From Bacteroidota bacterium (GTDB lineage Bacteria > Bacteroidota > Bacteroidia > Cytophagales > Cyclobacteriaceae), in NCBI GenBank assembly GCA_024643595.1, contig JAHEMS010000194.1, positions 1 through 6,808 on the forward strand: a stretch of 6,808 bases of DNA. The letters run 5' to 3'. A model generated the notes under the pieces. That model was not told the DNA's origin. It saw nothing but the letters and a program-made list of their open reading frames with translations, and did not search any database. The translations under genes and the position numbers were made by a program. The stretch's first letter is position 1. Every line of letters starts with the position of its first letter. Positions 1 through 5,208 of the stretch are shown piece after piece.

Positions 1-1
1 C

Positions 2-1354
2 ACAAATCGCAGAACCTTCATTAAGACCTCAGCAGCAGCAGGCCTTGGATTCACCATACTTCCTTCCGGAATTATTTTTTCAAAAGACAAGGATCCCAAA
101 ATCCGGCTGGGCTTTATTGGTGTAGGGTTAAGAGGACAAAATCACCTTGAGCTGACCCTCAAAAGATCAGATACCGACGTGGTCGCCCTCTGCGATGTGC
201 AGCAATCGATGATCGACATGAGTTTGAAATTAATTGCCGATGCAGGAAAGCCGAAACCTCAGGTAATTATGGAAGGCCCTTATGGGTACAAAAAATTATT
301 GGAAAATAAAGACATCGATGCGGTCATCATCGCGACTCCCTGGGAGTGGCATACCGTGATGTGCATCGATTCGATGAATGCTAAAAAATATGTGGGCTGT
401 GAAGTGATCACAGGAATGACCGTAGAAGAATGCTGGGAACTCGTTCATACTTCCGAGCGAACCGGAATGCCGATGATGATGCTTGAAAATGTTTGCTACA
501 GGCGCGATGTAATGGCCGTACTGAATATGGTTCGTCAAAATGTATTTGGTGAAATGATTCACTTGCAGGGTGGCTACCAGCATGACTTGCGTGAAATAAA
601 ATTCAATAACGGCAAAGACGCATCCGGTCAAGGCGCTGAGTTTGGTGAAAAAGGATTCTCGGAAGCACAATGGCGCACCAATCATGCCGTATATCGCAAC
701 GGTGATCTATATCCCACACATGGTATCGGACCCATTGCGATGATGCTTGATATCAATCGAGGCAATCGTTTCACCCAACTGGTATCGTATTCCTCCAAAG
801 CGCGTGGTTTACATGAGCATATTGTGAACGTGGGAGGACCGGATCACCCCAACGCAAAAATTAATTTTAAACTTGGTGATGTGGTTACCACGATGATCAG
901 CACCAATAACAATGAAACGATCCTTCTACAACATGACACCGATTTACCAAGGCCGTATTCGTTAGGATTCCGGGTTCAAGGCACCAAAGGCATCTGGATG
1001 GACTTAAACCATTCTATTTACATTGAAGGGCAAAGCAAAAAACCTCATCAATGGGAAGATGCCAAAGAGTGGCTTGATAAGTATGATCACCCACTCTGGA
1101 AGAAATATGGAAATGATGCCAGCGGCGCCGGCCATGGTGGCATGGATTGGTTTGTACTTAACGCCTTCCTGGAATCCGTGAAACGTAAAATAAATACACC
1201 CCAAGATGTGTATGATGCGGTTACCTGGAGCGCGATTACTCCTTTATCAGAAAGTTCTATTCAACTAGGTGGCGAAAGTGTGGAGTTCCCGGACTTCACT
1301 CAAGGAAAATGGATGCATAGAAAAAATGAATTTGCGCTAGGCGACGATAATTAA
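2..1354 (+). CDS. Tat-exported GH109-type glycosidase (Gfo/Idh/MocA fold), start missing
   Basis: The reading frame is open from base 2, giving 450 visible residues; probably only a few N-terminal residues lie outside the window. The visible N-terminus is a twin-arginine signal (NRRTFIK at residues 2-8, then an Ala/Gly-rich hydrophobic stretch to about 26). A Rossmann NAD site follows: GVGLRG at 40-45 and an acidic residue (D65, in ALCD) ending the second strand, which fits NAD rather than NADP. Further blocks are ENVCYRRDV (about 162-170), GYQHDLR (191-197), YPTHGIGP (237-244) and GAGHGGMD (375-382), which I recognise as typical of the GH109 alpha-N-acetylgalactosaminidase group. The EKP motif of sugar dehydrogenases reads CEV (133-135), so simple dehydrogenase activity is unlikely. 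Known family members use tightly bound NAD+ in a redox-assisted cleavage of terminal HexNAc. Tat export fits a cofactor-loaded enzyme folded in the cytoplasm. The exact substrate is not deducible. A GTG at 179 is not a credible start, because it would remove the Rossmann motif. Confidence 0.87.
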   Translation, partial: TNRRTFIKTSAAAGLGFTILPSGIIFSKDKDPKIRLGFIGVGLRGQNHLELTLKRSDTDVVALCDVQQSMIDMSLKLIADAGKPKPQVIMEGPYGYKKLLENKDIDAVIIATPWEWHTVMCIDSMNAKKYVGCEVITGMTVEECWELVHTSERTGMPMMMLENVCYRRDVMAVLNMVRQNVFGEMIHLQGGYQHDLREIKFNNGKDASGQGAEFGEKGFSEAQWRTNHAVYRNGDLYPTHGIGPIAMMLDINRGNRFTQLVSYSSKARGLHEHIVNVGGPDHPNAKINFKLGDVVTTMISTNNNETILLQHDTDLPRPYSLGFRVQGTKGIWMDLNHSIYIEGQSKKPHQWEDAKEWLDKYDHPLWKKYGNDASGAGHGGMDWFVLNAFLESVKRKINTPQDVYDAVTWSAITPLSESSIQLGGESVEFPDFTQGKWMHRKNEFALGDDN

Positions 1355-1419
1355 AGTAATCCTGTCTCAACAACTTTTAATGATGTAAGAATTTTCAAGA
1401 ATTCGTGTCTTGTTACTGG

Positions 1420-1472
1420 TCGATTTATACCCACATTTTTATTGAAATTATTTACGCAATCGATTTAACCCA
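1420..1472. repeat. Short direct repeat upstream of the SemiSWEET promoter
   Basis: TCGATTTATACCCA (1420-1433) and TCGATTTAACCCA (1460-1472) are the same word apart from one inserted T, and they start exactly 40 bases apart, close to four helical turns. They lie in the 195-base spacer between the GH109-type gene and the SemiSWEET gene, about 50-100 bases upstream of the candidate -7 element. They could be paired binding sites for a regulator or a chance duplication. No function is established. Confidence 0.4.
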
Positions 1473-1524
1473 TCATGAACTAAGATAACCTTACACGCCA
1501 AAAACTTTCATTAACACACTGCCT

Positions 1525-1532
1525 TATCTTTG
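1525..1532 (+). promoter_or_regulatory. Bacteroidota-type -7 element (TATCTTTG) for the SemiSWEET gene
   Basis: TATCTTTG is an exact match to the Bacteroidota housekeeping -7 consensus TAnnTTTG and ends 17 bases before the ATG at 1550. No clear TTG lies at the expected -33 distance, so the upstream half is weak. Because the element overlaps the in-frame GTG at 1532, that GTG cannot be the start if this promoter is real. Confidence 0.55.
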
Positions 1533-1549
1533 TGACAACAAAATTTATT

Positions 1550-1810
1550 ATGAACGAAATTCAAATTCTTGGTCTGGCGGCTGGCTCGTGCACTACCATT
1601 GCATTTTTACCGCAGGTCATTAAAACCTGGAAAAGTGGTTCTGCAAAAGACCTTTCATTGGGTATGTTTTCCTTTTTCTGTTTTGGTGTGTTGCTTTGGT
1701 TGATCTATGGAATTATTATCAATGATGTGCCTGTGATGGTTGCCAATATGCTCACACTTGTATTAGCTTCTTCCTTACTATTCTTCAAACTGAGGTATAA
1801 AGAAGAGTAA
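1550..1810 (+). CDS. SemiSWEET-family sugar transporter
   Basis: This 86-residue integral membrane protein has three predicted helices (about 5-23, 38-58 and 61-79), the usual size and topology of bacterial SemiSWEETs, which dimerise to form one sugar pathway. The PQ-loop signature is clear: FLPQVIKTWKSGSAKDLS at 19-36, with Pro-Gln at 21-22. Trp50 near the end of helix 2 and Asn66 in helix 3 sit where the family has its sugar-pocket Trp and Asn. The family moves mono- or disaccharides down their gradient across the inner membrane; the substrate here is unknown. I chose the ATG at 1550 over the in-frame GTG at 1532 because the GTG lies in the promoter element and the ATG gives the canonical family length. 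The gene stands alone, 11 bases from the convergent gene that follows. A functional link with the upstream GH109-type gene is possible but is only suggested by proximity. Confidence 0.9.
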   Translation: MNEIQILGLAAGSCTTIAFLPQVIKTWKSGSAKDLSLGMFSFFCFGVLLWLIYGIIINDVPVMVANMLTLVLASSLLFFKLRYKEE

Positions 1811-1821
1811 GCCCGTTGGTT

Positions 1822-2154
1822 TCATCTCCAGGAAAATCCTTCACAGGCAATATGATGATCATCCAGTAGTTTTCTTATTTGCGAAAAACAGGAGTTCGTG
1901 TTGAACCGCTTAGCCAGTTCTCTTAAAAGACTTTGTTTGTTGCCTTCTTCAATGTTGAATAAACGATAAAGTTGATGAACACTTTCATGGGAAATTTTAA
2001 GGGAATATTCATAATCCGAATCGCCCCAGTATTTTTCAACAGCATTGCCAATATCATATCCATCGATTATCAAGGTATTATTTTCAAACCGCGCTTTAAC
2101 ATCAACCTTGATGTCAACACCGATAAAATGATATAATGTTACCGCCTGATCCAT
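1822..2154 (-). CDS. Conserved-looking small cytoplasmic protein of unknown function
   Basis: The product is 110 residues and begins MDQAVTLYHFIGVDIK. I do not recognise a named domain. It has no signal peptide and no membrane segment. The first half looks like beta-strands (KVDVKARFENNTLIIDGYDIG, residues about 16-36), followed by an acidic, aromatic patch (EKYWGDSDYEYS, about 40-51). The second half looks helical (HQLYRLFNIEEG, then LLRELAKRFN) and ends in EGFSWR. My impression is that similar orphan proteins occur in Cytophagales, but that is recollection. The ATG at 2154 is preferred; AGCAGGA directly precedes it. An extension to a TTG at 2223 would add 23 hydrophobic/basic residues that do not look like part of the fold. 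The gene is divergent from hpt, with 111 bases between the two start codons, and tail-to-tail with the SemiSWEET gene. I found no clear promoter of its own. Confidence 0.75.
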   Translation of the reverse strand: MDQAVTLYHFIGVDIKVDVKARFENNTLIIDGYDIGNAVEKYWGDSDYEYSLKISHESVHQLYRLFNIEEGNKQSLLRELAKRFNTNSCFSQIRKLLDDHHIACEGFSWR

Positions 2155-2234
2155 TCCTGCTAATCTACCAACCCAACGATTGGTGTAAAAGAGAAAGCTC
2201 GTTAAAGCAACTATTTTTGCCAACTATTATAAAG

Positions 2235-2242
2235 TATCTTTG
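2235..2242 (+). promoter_or_regulatory. Bacteroidota-type -7 element (TATCTTTG) for hpt
   Basis: This octamer is identical to the one before the SemiSWEET gene and ends 23 bases before the hpt ATG. A possible -33 element, TTTTTG, ends at 2219, but the 15-base spacing is shorter than the usual 17-23. The site lies in the divergent spacer shared with the minus-strand gene. Confidence 0.55.
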
Positions 2243-2265
2243 CTCGAGTTGTTGATATAATCCTT

Positions 2266-2805
2266 ATGAAGATTAAGAATCTTGAATTCAAAAAATTTAT
2301 TACCGCTTCTAAAATTGAAGAAAAGGTAGCCGAATTGGCGGCAAGGATAAATCTGGATTATAAAAATCAATCTCCGGTTTTTCTACCCATTCTCAATGGC
2401 TCTTTTATGTTTGCGGCCGACTTAATGAAAGAGATTAAAATTCCTTCTAAGATTTCGTTTGTGAAGATATCATCATATTCAGGCACATCAAGCACAGGTC
2501 AACTGAAAACACTGATCGGCCATGACGAAAGCCTCTTCAATCAAAATATTATCATTGTAGAAGATATTGTTGATTCCGGACTTACCCTTGAAAATATTAT
2601 TTCAGAATTGCGCAGTTTGGGTACTAAATCAGTGGAGGCGATTAGCCTTTTAAGAAAAAGTGGAGCCAGGGTGAAAAATATAGATGTTAAATATGTAGGA
2701 TTCGAACTCGATTCGGAGTTTGTAGTTGGCTACGGGCTTGATTATGAAGGCTATGGCCGGAATAATAAAGACATCTATAAAATGATAGAAACTGACCGGA
2801 TTTAA
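2266..2805 (+). CDS. hpt: Hypoxanthine phosphoribosyltransferase
   Basis: This cytoplasmic purine-salvage enzyme transfers phosphoribose from PRPP to hypoxanthine (and often guanine), making IMP or GMP. The 179-residue protein has the type I phosphoribosyltransferase layout: the early LNGSFMFAADL segment (43-53), the flexible catalytic loop around SSYSGTSSTG (69-78), and the PRPP motif IIIVEDIVDSGLTL (95-108). In that motif Glu99-Asp100 bind ribose and Asp103 is the expected general base. The C-terminal purine and pyrophosphate segment VVGYGLDYEGYGRN is at 153-166. The length is normal for bacterial Hpt. The ATG at 2266 is supported by the upstream -7 element and by the start of the fold. It leads a plus-strand series with adk and obg, a neighbourhood I know from other Bacteroidota, joining purine salvage to adenylate balance and a GTPase. 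The segment after strand four reads LLRKSGARV, slightly unlike the usual LL.KP, without loss of an obvious catalytic residue. Confidence 0.96.
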   Translation: MKIKNLEFKKFITASKIEEKVAELAARINLDYKNQSPVFLPILNGSFMFAADLMKEIKIPSKISFVKISSYSGTSSTGQLKTLIGHDESLFNQNIIIVEDIVDSGLTLENIISELRSLGTKSVEAISLLRKSGARVKNIDVKYVGFELDSEFVVGYGLDYEGYGRNNKDIYKMIETDRI

Positions 2806-2840
2806 TCCTAATTGTTTCGGATAATTGCCGCTAATGCCAC

Positions 2841-2871
2841 TTTGGCTATTGTTCATTTGATCATTATCTTG
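2841..2871 (+). promoter_or_regulatory. Candidate internal promoter for adk
   Basis: TTTG (2841-2844), a 20-base spacer and TATCTTG (2865-2871) approximate the Bacteroidota -33/-7 pair; the -7 element is one T short of TATCTTTG. Transcription would begin near 2877, leaving a leader of about 22 bases before the adk ATG. It would let adk be expressed separately from hpt. It also argues against an in-frame upstream TTG at 2812 as the adk start. Confidence 0.4.
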
Positions 2872-2898
2872 CGCTCCCTTAAACCTAAACTAACCGAC

Positions 2899-3462
2899 AT
2901 GATCAATCTTGTTCTCTTTGGACCTCCTGGAGCAGGAAAAGGCACACAGAGTGAAAAGCTTATTAGTAAATATGGATTTGTCCATATTTCAACCGGTGAT
3001 CTTTTTCGGTGGCACACTAAAAATGACACGGCTCTTGGTCAGCAGGTAAAACAAATAATGAATAGCGGAGCCTTGGTGCCTGATGAAATTACCATTGCGA
3101 TGCTGAAAGAAGAACTGGATAAAAACCCTGAGGCTAAAGGATTTCTATTTGATGGGTTTCCACGCACAGTACCACAGGCCGAAGCCCTGGATTCTTTTAT
3201 GAAAGAAAATGGTACGGCTATTCATTTTGTAGTTGCCTTAGATGTTACCGAAGAAGAAGTGCGAAACCGAATTGCCAAACGGAGATCCATCGAGAATCGT
3301 GTGGACGATGAGGAAGAAAAATTAAACAAGCGGATCACAGAATATTTTAGTAAAACAATTCATGTATTACCCTACTATAGAGAACAAGGCCGTTTGAATA
3401 CCGTACATGGCATTGGTGATATCAATGAAATCTTCAATAATATTTGTGCCTTATTGAATTAA
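2899..3462 (+). CDS. adk: Adenylate kinase, short-lid form
   Basis: Adenylate kinase catalyses ATP + AMP = 2 ADP in the cytoplasm and is essential for adenylate balance. The 187-residue protein begins MINLVLFGPPGAGKGT, with the P-loop at 8-16. STGDLFR (31-37) and GALVPDE (57-63) form the AMP-binding region, and DGFPRT (85-90) the AMP/core motif. The lid is reduced to roughly residues 128-137 (RRSIENRVDD) and has no zinc-binding cysteines, as in the short variants of this phylum. Arginines expected for phosphate contact are present before, within and after it (R128/R129, R134, R145). The usual Gly of the xGRxDD lid motif is Asn133, a mild variation. The start is the ATG at 2899, because the extra 29 residues from a TTG at 2812 are unlike any Adk N-terminus and overlap the candidate promoter. 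The gene follows hpt by 93 bases and precedes obg. Confidence 0.96.
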   Translation: MINLVLFGPPGAGKGTQSEKLISKYGFVHISTGDLFRWHTKNDTALGQQVKQIMNSGALVPDEITIAMLKEELDKNPEAKGFLFDGFPRTVPQAEALDSFMKENGTAIHFVVALDVTEEEVRNRIAKRRSIENRVDDEEEKLNKRITEYFSKTIHVLPYYREQGRLNTVHGIGDINEIFNNICALLN

Positions 3463-3476
3463 TAACATAGGTATAG

Positions 3477-3534
3477 TCCATCAAAATTTAAACGTGTTTC
3501 CAGCTTGAAGATTATACTTTAAATTTTGAATGGA
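3477..3534 (+). promoter_or_regulatory. Long inverted repeat filling the obg leader
   Basis: TCAAAATTTAAA (3481-3492) is perfectly repeated in inverse as TTTAAATTTTGA (3518-3529). Allowing one bulged A (3530), the arms extend by TCCA (3477-3480) with TGGA (3531-3534), so the structure ends on the base before the obg ATG. With a bulged C3493, GTGT (3494-3497) can also pair with ATAC (3514-3517). In RNA this would be a hairpin of about 20 pairs around a loop of about 16 bases. The right arm lacks a run of T, so it is a poor rho-independent terminator. A leader structure limiting obg translation, or an operator, is possible. No function is shown. Confidence 0.55.
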
Positions 3535-4527
3535 ATGTCATCTCCCAACTTCATCGATTATGTAAAACTTAATGCTCGCTCCGGAAACGGGGGAGCTGGA
3601 TGCCTTCATTTTCATAGAGAAAAGTTTATTGAAAAAGGTGGCCCGGATGGAGGTGATGGTGGACGGGGCGGGCATATCATTCTGCGGGGGAATTCACAAA
3701 TGTGGACCTTGCTTCATTTGAAATTCCGAAAACACGTTTTTGCAGAAGATGGGAAACCAGGTGAATCACAAAACTGCACAGGTGCATTTGGCAAAGACAT
3801 TATTCTTGATGTACCACTGGGCACCGTAGCCCACCTGGCCGGCTCCGATGAAATCATAAGTGAAATCAACGAAGATGGAAAAGAGGTGATTCTATTACCA
3901 GGTGGTCGAGGCGGGAAAGGCAATTCATTCTTTGCTACTTCTACCAATCAAGCACCTACCCACGCTCAGCCGGGTGAGCCTGGTAAAGATGAGTGGCTCA
4001 TTCTTGAATTAAAATTGCTGGCCGATGTTGGCCTGGTCGGCTTTCCAAATGCAGGAAAGTCAACCTTGCTTTCAGTGGTATCCGCGGCAAAGCCTAAGAT
4101 TGCTGACTACGCTTTCACTACCTTGACACCCAACCTGGGAGTAGTTTCCTATCGGGATTCAAGATCCTTTGTTATGGCTGACATCCCCGGTATTATTGAA
4201 GGAGCAGCAGAAGGTAAAGGATTAGGGGTACGTTTCCTCAAGCATATAGAGCGAAATTCATTGTTATTATTCATGATCCCGGTTGATGCAAAGGATATCA
4301 AAACAGAATATGAAATTCTCTTGAATGAACTTCGCAAATACAATCCAGAACTGCTCGATAAGAAAAGACTTCTTGCTGTTTCCAAATGCGACATGCTTGA
4401 CGATGAACTACTTATTGAAATGAAAAAAGAACTACCGACGGAATTGCCGTCGATATTTATTTCAGCCATTACCAATCATGGTATCACAGAGTTGAAAGAC
4501 CTCATTTGGCGTACTCTTAATAGTTAG
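3535..4527 (+). CDS. obg: Obg-family GTPase (ribosome-associated)
   Basis: Obg is an essential large-subunit-associated GTPase linked to ribosome maturation, growth control and stringent signalling. The 330-residue protein starts with the glycine-rich Obg fold (about 5-158; GNGGAG, GGPDGGDGGRGG and GGRGGKGN are visible). The G domain follows: G1 GFPNAGKST (169-177), G2 with FTTLTPN (194-200), G3 DIPG (216-219), G4 SKCD (283-286, where many Obg proteins have NKxD) and G5 SAI (310-312). The protein ends right after the G domain, so the variable C-terminal OCT extension of some other bacteria is absent, as is normal for this phylum. The start is the ATG at 3535; a TTG three codons upstream falls inside the leader repeat and adds nothing to the fold. 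The gene follows adk by 72 bases and precedes grpE by 70 bases. Confidence 0.97.
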   Translation: MSSPNFIDYVKLNARSGNGGAGCLHFHREKFIEKGGPDGGDGGRGGHIILRGNSQMWTLLHLKFRKHVFAEDGKPGESQNCTGAFGKDIILDVPLGTVAHLAGSDEIISEINEDGKEVILLPGGRGGKGNSFFATSTNQAPTHAQPGEPGKDEWLILELKLLADVGLVGFPNAGKSTLLSVVSAAKPKIADYAFTTLTPNLGVVSYRDSRSFVMADIPGIIEGAAEGKGLGVRFLKHIERNSLLLFMIPVDAKDIKTEYEILLNELRKYNPELLDKKRLLAVSKCDMLDDELLIEMKKELPTELPSIFISAITNHGITELKDLIWRTLNS

Positions 4528-4552
4528 CGCCATTCTGACACAGTATCGATTA

Positions 4553-4577
4553 TTGGCAAAATTCTTGTCACTTTTGC
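4553..4577 (+). promoter_or_regulatory. Sigma-54-like element and dyad before grpE
   Basis: TTGGCA (4553-4558) and TTGTC (4565-4569) place GG (4555-4556) and GT (4567-4568) exactly 10 bases apart, the fixed sigma-54 -24/-12 spacing, with GT instead of the canonical GC. A start site near 4580 would leave an 18-base leader before the grpE ATG. Overlapping it is a 6-base dyad, GCAAAA (4556-4561) with TTTTGC (4572-4577) and a 10-base spacer. Outer half-sites TGACA (4536-4540) and TGTCA (4566-4570) also form an inverted pair. No CIRCE element (HrcA operator) is present. These are pattern matches only. Confidence 0.35.
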
Positions 4578-4597
4578 ATTTTATTAAGCGAATAACT

Positions 4598-5161
4598 ATG
4601 GAAAACACGGTTCAACCCGAACATGACTTGGAAAAACATGATGAATTAGTAGAGGAAACCCCTCCTATGCAAACTTCTGAGCCTGTAAACGAGGAGAAAA
4701 AAGAAGACACTGCCGATCCCGTTAAAAAATTAAAGGACGAATTGGCAGAATCAAAAGATAAATACGTAAGGCTCTATGCCGAGTTTGATAACTTCAGAAG
4801 AAGGTCATCTAAAGAAAAGCTAGAGATGATTCAAAGCGCCAATGAGCAATTATTAAAATCATTACTTCCTATTGCCGATGATTTTGAACGTGCCGAAAAA
4901 TCATTTAGCAACAGAGATGATAAAGAGGCCGAAGGTTTTTTTCTTATCCAGAATAAATTCAAAAAAACATTAGAACAATACGGGATAAAAGAAATGGATG
5001 CCAAAAAGGAACTTGATTTCAATTCAGACTTCCATGAAGCTATTACCCAAGTGCCCGCTCCGGAAGAGAAACTGAAAGGAAAAATAATTGACGTTGTTGA
5101 GAAGGGTTATTTACTCAATGATAAAGTAATCCGATTTGCCAAAGTGGTGGTGGGAAGTTGA
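4598..5161 (+). CDS. grpE: GrpE, nucleotide exchange factor for DnaK
   Basis: GrpE is a cytoplasmic homodimer that releases ADP from DnaK (Hsp70), restarting its substrate cycle. The 187-residue protein has a long acidic, disordered-looking N-terminus (about 1-40, rich in Glu and Asp). A helical segment predicted as coiled coil follows (about 42-90; KLKDELAESKDKYVRLYAEFDNFRRR is characteristic), then a helical dimer region (LPIADDFERAE at 90-100) and the beta-wing domain. That domain has FNSDFHEAIT (141-150) and the family-typical end GYLLNDKVIRFAKVVV (170-185). The ATG at 4598 was chosen because the in-frame TTG at 4553 lies in the promoter region and adds 15 residues of no family character. 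dnaJ follows after 47 bases with no terminator or clear promoter between them, so the two are probably one transcript. dnaK is not adjacent. Confidence 0.96.
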   Translation: MENTVQPEHDLEKHDELVEETPPMQTSEPVNEEKKEDTADPVKKLKDELAESKDKYVRLYAEFDNFRRRSSKEKLEMIQSANEQLLKSLLPIADDFERAEKSFSNRDDKEAEGFFLIQNKFKKTLEQYGIKEMDAKKELDFNSDFHEAITQVPAPEEKLKGKIIDVVEKGYLLNDKVIRFAKVVVGS

Positions 5162-5208
5162 ACTAATTAATAAAATCAATACAAAACCTAACTTCCGGCC
5201 ACAAGATC

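Noticed and set aside
296..685. Antisense open frame (129 codons) in the GH109-type gene
   Set aside because: It overlaps highly conserved blocks of a clearly real gene on the other strand, and its translation has no recognisable family character.
1355..1549. Small gene or RNA gene in the largest spacer
   Set aside because: I saw no plausible short coding frame with a start signal, no tRNA-like fold and no terminator; only the direct repeat and the promoter element are supportable.
2205..2223. Sigma-54-like element on the minus strand (TTGGCA with TTGC downstream) before the unknown gene
   Set aside because: The GG and GC are 11 bases apart instead of the strict 10 required, and an AT-rich spacer makes such a match easy to get by chance.
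2812..2898. 29-residue N-terminal extension of Adk from a TTG
   Set aside because: Adk proteins begin within a few residues of the first beta-strand before the P-loop; the ATG at 2899 gives exactly that, and a candidate promoter lies inside the extension.
4436..4452. Hairpin CGACGG-AATTG-CCGTCG as a terminator or regulatory stem
   Set aside because: It lies inside the obg coding region, 75 bases before the stop, is only six pairs long and lacks a T-run.
4553..4597. 15-residue N-terminal extension of GrpE from a TTG
   Set aside because: The extension is hydrophobic and unlike GrpE N-termini, and its bases form the promoter-like region; the ATG at 4598 is followed by the typical acidic tail.
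4528..4597. CIRCE (HrcA operator) before grpE
   Set aside because: No TTAGCACTC-N9-GAGTGCTAA-like sequence is present; the dyads seen have different half-sites.
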